This document shows, piece after piece, positions 24,001 through 34,568 of a stretch of DNA of 64,000 nt (within the stretch, counting starts at the first letter, position 1; every line of letters starts with the position of its first letter). The notes under the pieces were generated by a model that did not search any database, had not been told where the DNA came from, and saw only the letters and a program-made list of their open reading frames with translations. A program made the position numbers and the translations under genes. This stretch comes from Amblyornis subalaris (taxonomy: Eukaryota > Chordata > Aves > Passeriformes > Ptilonorhynchidae), in contig JACAXG010000253.1 in assembly GCA_018881555.1 (NCBI GenBank), positions 613,493 through 677,492 on the forward strand, written 5' to 3'.

Positions 24001-24969
24001 GTTAAAAAAAAACACTTTTCATGTGATGAATTTCCCCATCTCTTTATTCCAGAAGGTGGAGGTGGGTTTTGGTTCCAAATGCCCTGGGAGCAGGACCAGG
24101 ACCCCACAGCTCCCACGGGCATTGCCTACCCTGGGGTCAGCTGCACGGGGACCCCGAGAGCTCCGGGTCTGTTGTGGGGACAAATGGGCCCCCGAGAGCA
24201 GCGGGGACCTCCGGGCTTCCCAGCGACCCCCGTGCTGCCTTCCCCGCGGACTCGGAGGCTCAAGGTGCTCGCACAGGAGGAAGTCGGTGAGTCACCTGGA
24301 GGGCTGCTCCTGCTCGGAGCGCAGGTGCCCCGTTCGCCGGGGGTCGCACGGCTGGAGCCGGTCTGCGGTGGCCCCGGGCCGGGCTGTCCCCGCACCGCGC
24401 TGTCCCGCAGGCGGGGGCCGGGGCCGCTGTTCTGCCGCGGCAGCTGCTGAGNGGACTGAGACGCTTTTCAGCCCCGCGAACAAAGGAACAATCGTGGCCC
24501 CCCCGGGCCATTGTTCGCCGCCGGCTCGGGGACAACGGGCGCCTTCACGGCCGGGGCCGGGAGGACAAAGGCCCCGCAGAGCCCGGGGGAGCGGGGTCCC
24601 GCCGGACAATCCCCCATTGAGCCCGGCCTGGCCCCCCCCGCCGCCCCCACAAAGCTCCCGCTTGTCTCCGGCTCCCCACGGAACAGGGGCTCGCGTGGAG
24701 GGAGCGATTGCTCCCGGCCCCGGGCTGCCCTTGCGCCGGCGGCCCCTAGGGTGTCCCGGGACCCCCGGGACGGAGCCACGGGCCCCCGGGGCCGTTCTCG
24801 AGGCGCTGCTGCCCCCGCGTCCCCCTCGACCTAGCGCCCACGTGTTGACCACGCCGCCGGCGCTTCCTCCCTCCCGGGAATCGGAACCTTTGCCCGGGCG
24901 GAGGTGCGGCCTCGATCCCGATCCTAGTCCCGATCCCGCCGGCCCCGCGCCCCCAGCCCCGCTTACCAT
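20565..24969 (-). CDS. CNP: 2',3'-cyclic-nucleotide 3'-phosphodiesterase
   Basis: Membrane-associated enzyme of oligodendrocytes and Schwann cells that hydrolyses 2',3'-cyclic nucleotides to 2'-nucleotides. It binds RNA ends and tubulin and keeps cytoplasmic channels open in myelin (family knowledge). Four coding exons on the minus strand: 24967-24969, 22260-22920, 21561-21703, 20565-21017, giving 419 residues against 421 in human. Visible features: a short basic/hydrophobic N-terminal extension (residues 1-19) before internal Met20, the two ends that define the CNP2 and CNP1 forms in mammals; a P-loop GLPGSGKST at 57-65 of the kinase-like domain; the two catalytic 2H-family motifs HCTT (248-251) and HITL (327-330); and C-terminal CTII (416-419), a CAAX box for isoprenylation. 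All introns are GT-AG and phase is kept. The gene is downstream of and co-oriented with ODAD4, and convergent with DNAJC7. Confidence 0.98.
21561..21703 (-). CDS. CNP: CNP third coding exon: first catalytic His motif
   Basis: The exon runs from the split Ile222 codon to Glu269 and contains [11 protein letters not shown], the first HxT motif of the 2H phosphodiesterase fold. The donor is GAA followed by gtgagt. The N-terminal part ([13 protein letters not shown]) is the least conserved piece against mammals. Confidence 0.95.
22260..22920 (-). CDS. CNP: CNP second coding exon: polynucleotide-kinase-like domain
   Basis: The exon encodes Asn2 to the first base of codon 222. It opens with [18 protein letters not shown] and then Met20, the likely CNP1 start. 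The P-loop (57-65) and the conserved [20 protein letters not shown] stretch of the P-loop kinase-like fold follow. Phosphorylation of the N-terminal extension controls mitochondrial import in mammals; whether this holds here is not shown by the sequence. Confidence 0.97.
24479..24665. promoter_or_regulatory. CNP: Cluster of SOX-type motifs in CNP intron 1
   Basis: Within a very GC-rich 190 bp stand AACAAAG (24479), AACAAT (24487), ATTGTT (24510), ACAAAG (24565), ACAAT (24606), ACAAAG (24649) and CTTGT (24661). AACAAT and ATTGTT face each other across 17 bases and sit in the arms of an imperfect inverted repeat. SOX10 is known to drive CNP and other myelin genes, so a glial enhancer or the CNP1 promoter is a reasonable reading. 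This is inferred from motifs only. Confidence 0.4.
24967..24969 (-). CDS. CNP: CNP exon 1: coding part is the start codon alone
   Basis: On the minus strand the sequence reads caccATGgtaagc, so the splice donor follows the ATG immediately and exon 1 contributes only Met1. Joined to exon 2 (Asn-Arg-Gly-Phe) this restores the CNP2 N-terminus MNRGFSKK seen in mammals. The Kozak context is good. Confidence 0.9.
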
Positions 24970-25330
24970 GGTGAGGGCAGCGGCTCCGGGGCGGCCGCCG
25001 GTGCGGAGCGGCGCNGCGGGGAAGCGGCTCTGGGGCGGGNGCGGCCGCGGCTCCTTTCATAGCCCCGAGGTCCGCCCGCCCCCGAGGGCCGGGCCGAACC
25101 CTCCCCGGGGCAGCGGGGGGGCCCCGGGGCTCACCCCCTCTCCCCACCCGGCAGCTCCGCGCCGCGGAGGAGCCGGTCCCGGGGATGCTGCCGGGACAGT
25201 CCAGTCCTGTGCCGCGGCGGGGCCGGGGCCGGGGCCGGGGCCGAGAGAGCGGGGTACGGGGCGGAGGGAAGCAGCGTTCTGAGCACGGCGGCGGCTCAGA
25301 CCAGCTCCTTCCCTGCTCGGGACACACCAC
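24970..25330 (-). promoter_or_regulatory. CNP: CNP promoter and 5' UTR region (CpG-rich)
   Basis: This GC- and CpG-dense stretch lies between the CNP start codon and the end of ODAD4. I see no canonical TATA box; the minus strand has only a weak GCTATGAAAGG near 25055. The start codon ends exon 1 directly, with gtaagc as donor. The transcription start site cannot be placed from sequence alone. Confidence 0.55.
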
Positions 25331-25360
25331 TCCAGTGCTGGGTATGGCTCTTGTTCATTA

Positions 25361-25368
25361 TTTATTTA
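25361..25368 (-). terminator. ODAD4: ODAD4 stop codon overlapping its poly(A) signal
   Basis: The minus strand reads GAT TAA ATAAATAATG. The last A of the TAA stop (25366) is the first base of AATAAA (25366-25361). About 25-40 nt downstream is a GU-rich run (GGAGTGGTGTGT), so cleavage would leave a 3' UTR of only some 20-35 nt. Confidence 0.7.
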
Positions 25369-28300
25369 ATCTTCCCGCCTCGGCTCTTCCTTTTTCCCGT
25401 TGCTCTCCTCTATTTTTCCCTTGTTGCTCTCCTCTATTTTTTCACCGTTGCTCTCCTCTATTTTTTCACCGTTTCTCTTCTCTATTTTTTCCTCGTTGCT
25501 CTCCTTTATTTCCTCTCCCGTTTCCTCCTCTTTAGTGTTTCCGTCTGCTTCTGTATCGTTTTTGGCTTCTTCTTTTGGCTTTTCATCTTGATTCCCCGTA
25601 TGTTGTTTCTCTTTCTCCCCTTCTTGCTCCTTCTTCTCAATGACGGTGTTTATGTTTTCACTGCTGGTGGGACGATCTGGGAAGGAAAAACGAAACTTGA
25701 AGCCAAGTCCCAGCACTCAACAGCTGGGCACAAAAAAGACCCCCTGGCTCCCTTGCCCTCACCAGCAATTTTTCACTCTCATCTAGGCCCTGGGACGGCA
25801 GGTGCTGGGCTACACGGCCCGACGGGGGCAGCCCCGGGAGCTGCGGGCACAGCGCCCTGCCAGGACACCCCCACCGGACCCCAGGAGGGGCGGGGCAGGG
25901 CCGGGGTGTCGGTGACACCGGGCCGGGGCTGCAGGGGACACTCAGGGAGCGCGGCCATCTCCCGCTCCGAGCTGGGCGCGGCCAGTCCTGGGAGCACAGC
26001 TGGAGCAATGCTGGACTTCTACCAAGATTTTAAATCAATACTTGCAAGGAAATGGGTACTGTGGAAATTCTAAGGTGCTGCTGATATGCTCCAGAACAGG
26101 AAAGCGGGGTTTTTTCCATTTCTGGGTGCAGAGGTGTGAACGACAAGTACCTTTATCTGAGGAAACCGTCGCTTCTTTGCTGCTTTTGTTCAGCTCCTCA
26201 ATGAAGCTTTTGCTCACATTATCCAAGGCCTGAAAGAGACGTGGTTCTTAATAAAAGCCCCAGAAATGCAGCTACATACCCAACCTTTTCCTGTTTTTTT
26301 TGCTCTCTGCTATCATTACCAGGTCCTTTCCTACTGCAAAACTCTGCATTTCTATGGCATTACTGCCTGGAGTATCCCAGCTGGGATAGCAGCTACTCAC
26401 AGATGCTGCCCAGAGCTCCTCCTTACCGCAATGATGCCATTTTGAGCAGCTTCATTGGGCACAAGCTTCGCCTTCTCCAGGGCCCTTTCAAAGTTCATTA
26501 TTGCAGACCGGTAATCCTTTAATTTCACTGGAACAGACAAGGATATCAGCTGGTTTAGCCCAAGATCAGGACAACAGCAAGAGTTAATCAAGCCAGTCTT
26601 GATCTGAGCAGTTGCTTTGGCTGTTAAATCTCAGAGATGTTTTCAGACCAGCTTCTCCACCCTGAGAGCAAAACCTGTGCCCACATCCTTACCTTGTGCC
26701 TGTGCCACCAGCACGGTGGCCTGGAGCTGCCACTCCACATCTCTGTCTTCTTCTGCTGACTGCAGGGACTTCTGGCCATAATCTTGGGCTGCTTCAGCTT
26801 TATCTAGCTCCAGGTAGCACCGGCCAATTTCATGGAACAGCCAGGCCTTCTCCAGGCTGGATTTGGCCATTGGAATCTTCTCCTCCCAGCTTCAAGCACA
26901 GTAAGACAGACACACATTTACCAACTCTCACTGGGTACAGTTATGACTCAACAACTGATTTGATAACAAAGGGTTCAGGTGTGAAAATTTCCCCAGCCCC
27001 TGCTGCAGTGAGAACACACAACAAGAGCCATGACCTGGGCCACTCCAAGCCCCCGATGCCTTTCCTGCTGGGCTGTACATACGTGTTGATGGCCTGCTGG
27101 AACCTGCCGATCCGGGCGTACACATGGCCAATGTTGTCCAGGGCCCGGGACTCGGCATCCGGCAGAGCACTGCGGGGAGACAAAGGGATTGTGGCACTGA
27201 CATCGTCCTGTTCCTCACTCAGTCTGGGTTTCCTCAGCCTCACGGTCCCTTTGGTGCCCCTCATGCCTTCAGGGAAGTGTTGGGAAGTAAAGGGCCCAGG
27301 TCAGACTGAAAGTCATGAAATCAAGGTTGATTTTTTATTTTATCTACAGCTGTGGCGGCTGACCCCATGAGACATAGGGGAAATGGTTTAGCTCTGCCTT
27401 TGATTATTATTAATCAATTAATAATAGAATCAATATAATTATTTTTTTGTGCAAATCTGGCAGTCCTTGGGAAAGTCTTTCCACTTTTCTGTGCCGCAGC
27501 TTCCCTCTGGGTCCCTGACACTCATAGATAATTTCTGTCTTCCATAGCGAAGACCCAAAAACGTGTTGGCAGTGTGTGTGCAGGCTCCTGGCACCAGCCC
27601 TGATCCTGTGCTTGGACTGAGCTTTGCTCTGTGCTACAGGCAGCTCCTTCTGTAATAACGGAGTCTGTGGGTTTTAATTATCCTCGTTCTCATCTTCGGA
27701 AGCGGCTCTGCCTACCCTTACCTTAGAGATGGAAAAGCTTTTGACAGGAGCAGATAAATGCGATGGGAGTCATGGAATCATAGACCGGTTTGCGTGGGAA
27801 GGGACCCTAAGGGTTTTTCAGTTCCAGCCCCCGTCAAGGGGTCATTAACGCGAGTCATTAACGCGAGTCATTAACGGGTCATTAGCGGCGTCTCCAGCCG
27901 CAGCCGCCAGAGGGCGCGGGCCGCCCGTCACCGCGGCCTCTGGGTCCTTAAAGGTCACTTCGCGTTTAGAAAGGTCCCAAAACCAGGTATCTCCTCCTGC
28001 CTCTCTCCTGCTAATTCCTGCCTTTATCTGGAGTGGGATCACCAGGAGAGAGGCAGCCTTTTCCTAAAACAACATTCATTTCCAAAGGGATTTTTGAAAA
28101 TGAGAAAGAACCAGTAAGTGACATTTTGAAAGCCAAAATAAATCCCAAATCACTTCGAGCCACTGTTCCATGTTTTCTGCTATACTTTGCAAACTCTTGC
28201 TAAATCTACAACTACATTTTTCTCCCCTGTGGTTCAGCTGGAAGAGACGTGGGAATGTGTCTGGTGCAGACAGGAAAGTGCACCTGGAAGGGACCTTTAT

Positions 28301-31300
28301 TTCAAGCCATGCGTAATGGTCTGTATGAAAAGGGGTTTAAGACAAAATGTAGCAGAAAACTGGTGCAATTTCAAGCCTGATCTTCCTGAGAAGGAGGTGC
28401 CTGCTTGTGGCTCAAGTGCTGAGACTGGGACTTGTGTTCTTTTACTTTGCTTCAGTAGAGGTTTCAATGTCCCGGTGCTGAGAGTTCTTAAAAATCTGCT
28501 TCAGGCTCCTTATTTTTGAAATAGTGAAGATAAAAAGTCACCAGAGACCCTGATACTGGGGCAGAGATGGATGTGTAGCCCTGTTAAACTCCCAGGTAAG
28601 AATTACATTACCTAATGCTAAAACACCTCCACAGAGGTACTTTTACCTTTCCCCACCCACCTGAACTTCCCAGCACTTACTTCTGCCTGGCACAATCCAG
28701 ATCCATCTTATGGCTGCGCAGAGCTGCCTCCATCTGTCCCATCTCCAACTGCGCATTCCCGATGCAGCTGTGGAGGTTCCCAATCAGTTCATTCTTGTTA
28801 GGAACTTCATCCTCTGCCCACTCTTTTATCTTTTTCAGCATACGCTCAGCTTTCTTGCAGCTTGCCTCAGCAGAGCCTCTGGCCAGCACTGGGGACAGGG
28901 AGCAGAGTTTGACACTGGGGTGTGACACAGAGACATTGAGAAGTTGTGAACTCCCCATCCCTAGAAGTGTTCCGGGACAGGTTGAATGGGGCTTGGAGCA
29001 ACCTGGTCTAGTGGAAGGTGTCCCTGCCCATGGCAGGAGGGTGGAATGGGATGAACCTCAAGGTCCCTTCCAACCCAAACCATCTTGGGATTCTGTGATA
29101 TTGGGGAAGTGAGACCTGGTGCAGTGAATAACCCTCAGATAAAGTTTGGGAATGGTTAGAGCTCCCCACAGGAGTGGGAGGCACTCAGCTTCCAGCCAGA
29201 AACCTACACAACTCAATGTCCTCCATATTCTTTGCGATGGATCTGCCAATGTCAGCTGGTTTCTGTTTGGTGTCCTGGAGCCAGCCCTGCTGCCGGAGCT
29301 TGCGCTCGTACACGCGGGCGTAAATCGGCTTCTGCTGCTGCCAGAAGTCCCGGCGCTGGTTCAGGTAGGAGATGCCATCCAAAACCAGGTCCACGACTTT
29401 GACCCCCTGCCTTGTGCTGCTCTGCATCAAGTCTGGAAATAAGATAAGGTAGAACCCAGGTGAGTATCAACAGACTTGAGCTGCAGCTCAGTGAGGAAGT
29501 GATTGGGAATGTTTTTCTGCTCTGACAGAGACAGTCCTGGAAATGAAAGTGTCCTGTGCTCCTCAGAGCTGAGGTGATCGGGGAGTCACAGAAAACTCCA
29601 TTACCTGTCCTGTGTGGTTCAGTGAGCTGAGCTGGTGTTCCAGCCCCATAGCTGGTGTTCCCAGCCCCACATCTGCTGCCTTCCCTGCTGACCAGAGCCA
29701 AGAAGGGGCCCAGTAAGCGGGGCCAGCTGTGCTGAGCACCTGTCCTGTGGGACAGAACATCTGTATGGCACATCTGTATTGACAGGGCACTTTGAACAGT
29801 GCTGTGGATCAGGCTGGCAGATGGAAACGGAGAGGGTTTTTACCTGCCTGGAAACCAGACCGCCCACATGTATAATTAATGCTGGCAATGCCATAAAACC
29901 TGTGAGCAGACCAAATCTTAATCACTTCTTTATTTCTGGGTGAAAAGTTCTGTAGAAATATGACTAAAGGAGAATCATCTTTGTGCCTTTTTCTAAAATA
30001 AGATACTTCTCCAATTCCTGCATCTTGACCTTAACAGCATTTATTACAAACCCACAGAGGAGTCACAGCCCTATGAGCAGACACCTGCCTGTGTCCCCAC
30101 CACTGCAAGCACCATGTGCTATGTGAGCTCTGGTACAACTAAGGAAGAGTCACAGGATATACATGACATAAAAACAGAAGAGAAATAAAGAAAAGTTAAA
30201 AAAAGGATGAAAGAAAAATACAATGTGCTGAGGAGGAACATTTAGTTAAACACAACAGAGAAACACCTTCATCCTTGAGCAACTTCTCCAGATAGGCCTT
30301 GTCAGCATAAAGCTCTCCCAGGAGCTGTCGCTCTGTTTTTGGAGTCTGCTTCTTCATCCGTTTTTGATCCTTTGTCGGTTTGTTCTGTAGTTTCTGGTTG
30401 GCTTTTCTGCTCTGCAGAGAGAAAAAAAGCAAAGGGAGTTGGGAGAGATCAGTGGAGAACACTGGAATGAGCAGGATTCTGTTTGCATGCTGTATAAGCC
30501 AGCTTATTTTTTAAATAAAAGCAAAAAGTCAGGGTCTCACCAGCTGCTTTGGCCATAAGCAACTGAAATTCTGCAGCCAGTTGTACTCCCTGGGGACCAC
30601 GAGGGTGATACAGAAAGGGCAAGAACTACTTCTGGCCTCTCAGAGGAACAAGACACTACTGCAATGGAGCACCCAAAAGTGAAGCAATCGAGAAAGTGTC
30701 CATTATCAAAACTGTGACCCTTAAACATCAGGTAAACTCAAAGTCAATATTGGAGCTCACTGTACCCTCCTCGACCTCTGGGCTGTTACTCGTTACCCTT
30801 AGATGGGTGACTGGCAACACCCCCAGAAATGGGCTGGAGGAGAAATTCCAACCCGGATTTTGTTCCTCCGTAGTGGCTCTTCCCGCCCTTCTGCCTTCCC
30901 CTTTAAATTCTGGGTGGCTTGAGCCAGACCTCCATTAGAAGCAGGTGACAAACGCTCTCATGACAGGTCAGTGTGGTTTAATGCTCAGGATGCCCTTCAG
31001 CAGACCCACTGCTCCCACAGTGCAGTGTGACAGTCCCTGCGGGGACTGTCACCCCTCTCGTGCCCATTTCAGGCAGTTTTAGCATTATAACAACTCTAGA
31101 AGCTGCTTCAGCAAGAGCCCTGTGCTGTACCTCTGCCTGCCTGCTCACGAAGCACAGCTCCTCCTTGCTCTCCAGCTTCACGGAGGATGGATCTGCAGAC
31201 ACAGAGGAATCCGTGTTAGTGCTCCACAACAGCCATGCAGGGTGTTGTGAGTAAAATGCCCATAAACGTGCCAAGCCCGTAACGTTCAGTTTGAACCAAA

Positions 31301-34300
31301 ACTTTTCTAATTCTTTCCCATGGAATAGGGGGCGTTGGTGTGTCCTGGGAGCAGGGAATGCAGCTCATCCACTAGCTCCTCTTGGGATTTTAATTCCAAT
31401 TTCACACGGCACCAGAGGCTCTTGTTGCAATATTCCTACAGACAGGGTACATCCTGCATGGAAATTGAAGAAGGAGAAGGATGCAGGTTCTTCTGGGGGA
31501 TCACAGCTGGAGCATAAAATGGAAGGAAAGCTCCAGCAATCCAGGGATTTATACTTAAGGTTTGTGCACTTATTAGGGCAAAACACCTGCTGTGTTTACA
31601 CAGACCCCACATGCCATTGTCCTTCTCCACCACGGGAGGGGAGAGTGAGGAACAGCTCTTTGTTTAGCCCGAGGCAAGGACAGAGCTTCCGAGGCCGCTG
31701 CAGAATTCCCTTCGGCACAGCCATGGGGCCCAGAGCAGTGGCACAAACACAGGTGGATCACAGGAGCAGCTGCTCCCGATCCTTGCAGGTGAAGCAGAGT
31801 CAGGGAAGAAGTTTGCGGATGTACCCTGTTAATACGTGAGCATTTCCCAACTATTCAAACATCTAGATCCATGCTGACGTGTTACCATGCTGCCCTGCAT
31901 CTCGGAGATACTGACTGATTTAAAAGAAGAGTTTTCTTGCTTTTTAATCCATTCCTCTGCCTGCAGCACAAGGGCTCGAGGGTGGTTAGAGCTCTTGGCT
32001 CAGGATACCGAGCTGTGAAGATTTCAGCTGGGAGCTGTGACGATATCTGAGCATTGTGCTAAGCTCAGGAAGCAGCAGGAATGGAGGAAAGCAAGCCAGA
32101 TCTGTAAACCTTCCCTGTTTTTTAAATAACTATCCCATATGAAAGCGCTGCAGGCTCTGGTGTCACTGGCACGTGTTAATCCCTGGCACTGGGGGAGGGC
32201 TCAAGTTTTGAAATTTCAGGAGAGGGAGGCCCTGGCCTATCTGGGGATCTGTGTAGGGTGTGAGTGGGGCATGCTGGGCGCTGGGCAGGGACGGGCTCCG
32301 GGATCCACCGGAGCAGTTCGAACCCGCCGGGCAGGTTTGGCAGCCCCGGCTGAGCCGTGCACGGGTGCTCCACGCACGTGTCAGAGATGGCAGCCCCAGG
32401 TGAGGTGCGTCTGTGCCCCACAGTGGGACACGTCCTGTCCATGCCCGCTGTCAGGGCTGAGAGAAAAACTAAGGGAAAAGGGACAAGTTTTCCATTTGTT
32501 TTAAACCCCATGAGGTCCTTGGCCTTTCCTGTCTCTACAGGGGTGATCTGAGCCAGGAACGATGAAAGCAGAGCTCGTTACAAGAGTCAACAGTTTCACT
32601 GCTCTTGTGCAATGAAAATTGGAGGAGAGTCAGGATTGCAGGAGGCCAGTCTCAGCATTTCATTCCAAACTTTGAATGCAGGGATAAAGGTCTCAAAAGG
32701 GATTCTGTAATTAGTGCTGGAGGTAGATCATAGTATCACAGAATCCCAGTAAGGTTTAGATTGGAAGGAACCTTAGAGCTCACACAGTTCCATCCCCCTG
32801 GAATTTGACCTCTCATGGGCAGGGACACCTTTCACTAGACCAGGTTGCTCCAAGCCCTGTCCAACCTGAGTTTGAACACTTCCAGGGATGGGGCAGCCAC
32901 AGCTTCTCTGGGAAACCTGTGCCAGGGCCTCGCCACCCTCAGAGGGCATAATTTCTTCCCAATATCCCATCTAACCCTGCCCTCTGGCAGCAGGAAGCCA
33001 CTGCCCCTTGTCCTGGCACTCCAGGCCCTCTTGAATAGTGTCTCCAACTTTCTTGTCAGCTCCACTCATGTACTGGGAGACCACGATCAGGTCACTGATG
33101 AGATGAGCAGCTCTGGTCTGTATTCCCTGGAATGTTTCCGTGACGACTGGAAATTTGAGTGTCAGGATTTACCTATAGAACTAAAGGGATCAGACACTGT
33201 GTATGAATGGGCATTCAGGGGAGAAAGAAAGAACGAAAAAAAGAGCAGGGTTGGGCTCTTCGTGGTGCTTCCTGGTGCTTCTGCATTCATCTGCCACAAA
33301 TGACATGGACCCAGAAGCAGAGAGACTCTGGTGTGGGGCCCTTGGGTCACTTGCAGAGCTGATTTGCCATCAGCTGTGCCCTGAACAGCATCATCCAGGC
33401 TCATGGGGGCCAGAAAGTGACACTTCTTACTCCCAATGCAGTTGATAATCGCCTCCTCGGCCTTGTTGATGCCCAGCTGGAACTTGTGCAGCTCCGGGCG
33501 GAGCCTTCGGCCTCGGTGGTAAAACACCAGAGCGAACTCAAAGTCACCCATGGTGTACAGTGTCTCTGCTTTTTGGTAAAGTCCCTAAAACGACATTTGG
33601 GAAAAGAAACTATTAAAGTGAGGGAAAATTTTCATGGATCTCAAGTACATCCTGACAGGAGAAGTGAGAACCCAGGGCTGTAAAAACGTGTATACAGCCC
33701 AAGCCTGGAGATGCCTGAGCACCTCAACAGCTCTGAGAGCAACAAAATCTCAGCAGTGTTTGGAGTGGGCTCTTCCCTCCCAGCTCTGCCTCAGACCCTG
33801 CAGGGTCTCACAAATCCAGGCCAGCCCTTGGCCACCCCCTCCTACCCCTTCAGTTGATTACCTCAGAGAATGTTTTGTCATTTTGGAGTGAGGCTTCAGC
33901 ATCTTTCAAGGAATTTTCTGTGTCTCCAAGTTTCAGGAAACATTTGGAGCGGGTGACAAGGCAGTGCTTGTCTCCTGCCCTCAGCTTCAGCGCCTGGAAC
34001 CATAGACATGGACACATCACCAATGCTGGACATGTCACCAGGGATGGACATGTGACCAGACATGGACGTGTCACCAGTGCTGGCTCAACACCACAAATAC
34101 ACAAGTGCAGGTATTTGATGCCACCTGCACAGTTCCCACATGGATCTTGACGACAGGTGAGGATAAAACCACAAGGTTTTTACTGAAAAGAGTCTTCTCT
34201 TGTTGTTCACAGGTTCTCTGTGCTGCAGGCGCTGCCCCGTCCCTGCACTGCCCCGCCTGGATCACCCCCTCGAGCCGAGACCTCCTGGGGACACGTCCCT

Positions 34301-34551
34301 CCGTGCCTCCCCCTCTTGCCGCGAGTCCCCCCGCTGCCTCTTCCCCCGCCTGAACCGAGCCGCGGCCCGTCGTGGCGGTCCCCCCCAGAGGCCCCTCCCG
34401 CCCCGGGCAGCTCGGTGCCCTCGGGCCGCGGCGCCCTCACGTTGTTGAAGCAGCCCAGGGCCTTGTCGTACTGGCCGCGCCGGCTCAGGGTTGTCCCCTC
34501 GGTCATGAGGTTGCCGAAGGTGACGAGGGACGAGGACTCCTCCTCCTCCAT
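25366..34551 (-). CDS. ODAD4: Outer dynein arm docking complex subunit 4 (tetratricopeptide repeat protein 25)
   Basis: Axonemal TPR protein needed to dock outer dynein arms on motile cilia; loss in humans causes primary ciliary dyskinesia (family knowledge). Twelve coding exons on the minus strand: 34441-34551, 33862-33993, 33431-33584, 31131-31192, 30267-30411, 29208-29432, 28681-28888, 27083-27169, 26693-26889, 26427-26527, 26151-26229, 25366-25676. They keep phase and give 603 residues (human 672). N-terminal TPRs cover exons 1-3 (for example GQYDKALGCFNN and TMGDFEFALVFYHRG). A basic linker with RQLLGELYADKAYLEKLLKD follows, and more TPRs fill exons 7-10 (SCIGNAQLEMGQMEAALRSH, WLFHEIGRCYLELD). 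The tail is Glu/Lys-rich with 8-residue repeats. I chose the Met at 34551 because its distance to the first TPR matches the mammalian start; the frame is open further upstream without support. The exon 9 acceptor is an unusual gaag. Confidence 0.96.
25384..25503 (-). repeat. ODAD4: Coding 24-bp minisatellite in the last ODAD4 exon
   Basis: Five 24-bp units in frame encode ESNEEKIE, KRNGEKIE, ESNGEKIE, ESNKGKIE and ESNGKKEE. A sixth degenerate unit (EETGEEIK) may lie just before. The result is a charged, probably disordered or helical tail. Mammalian ODAD4 also ends in a charged repetitive tail, but with different units. Confidence 0.9.
27405..27426. repeat. AT-rich palindrome in ODAD4 intron 7
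   Basis: Perfect 10-base arms flank a 2-base centre (TATTATTAAT-CA-ATTAATAATA). No function is evident. Confidence 0.6.
27771..27835 (-). mobile_element. Short CR1 LINE 3'-end fragment in ODAD4 intron 7
   Basis: The antisense CR1 terminus 'catggaatcatagaccggtt' and 'gggaagggaccctaag' remains, and the copy stops at 'ttccagcccccgtcaag'. A 13-bp tandem repeat begins directly at its inner border. Confidence 0.7.
27841..27880. repeat. 13-bp tandem repeat, three copies
   Basis: The unit gtcattaacgcga is repeated at 27841, 27854 and 27867 (last copy imperfect), followed by a decayed fourth start, cattagcgg. It abuts the CR1 fragment in ODAD4 intron 7. Confidence 0.8.
28948..29100 (+). mobile_element. 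CR1 LINE 3'-end fragment in ODAD4 intron 6
   Basis: Sense CR1 relative to the plus strand: 'gaactccccatccctagaag', 'gcttggagcaacctggtcta', 'gtggaaggtgtccctgccca', ending 'tccaacccaaaccatcttgg' and 'gattctgtgata'. It lies between the exons at 28888 and 29208, about 60 bp from the upstream exon border, and is antisense to ODAD4. Confidence 0.88.
32728..33060 (-). mobile_element. CR1 LINE 3'-end fragment in ODAD4 intron 3
   Basis: This is the longest CR1 copy in the window, about 330 bp, in the same direction as ODAD4. It has the terminus 'atagtatcacagaatccc', the block 'ccaggttgctccaagccctg', 'cttccagggatggggcagcc', 'ataatttcttcccaatatcc' and 'cactgccccttgtcctggca'. Confidence 0.9.
34006..34084. 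repeat. About 18-bp tandem repeat in ODAD4 intron 1
   Basis: Roughly four imperfect units of the form tggacatgtcaccagngc follow one another just beyond the exon 2 acceptor at 33994. Spacing varies between 17 and 19 bases. Confidence 0.7.
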
Positions 34552-34568
34552 GGCTGCGCTGCGGCGCC

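Noticed and set aside
23798..25282. 494-codon plus-strand open frame
   Set aside because: It crosses the GC-rich CNP intron 1 and promoter, where stop codons are rare by composition. The translation is Pro/Gly/Arg-rich and without recognisable domains.
25351..26073. Plus-strand open frame of 240 codons, very hydrophobic, looking like a multi-pass membrane protein
   Set aside because: It is the antisense reading of the Glu/Lys-rich ODAD4 tail repeats (GAA/AAA read backwards give Phe/Leu/Ser codons). The minus-strand frame is the one with splice junctions and homology.
32240..32345. B-box-like 'agttcgaaccc', possible tRNA gene
   Set aside because: No matching A box, and no acceptor or anticodon stems can be folded around it.
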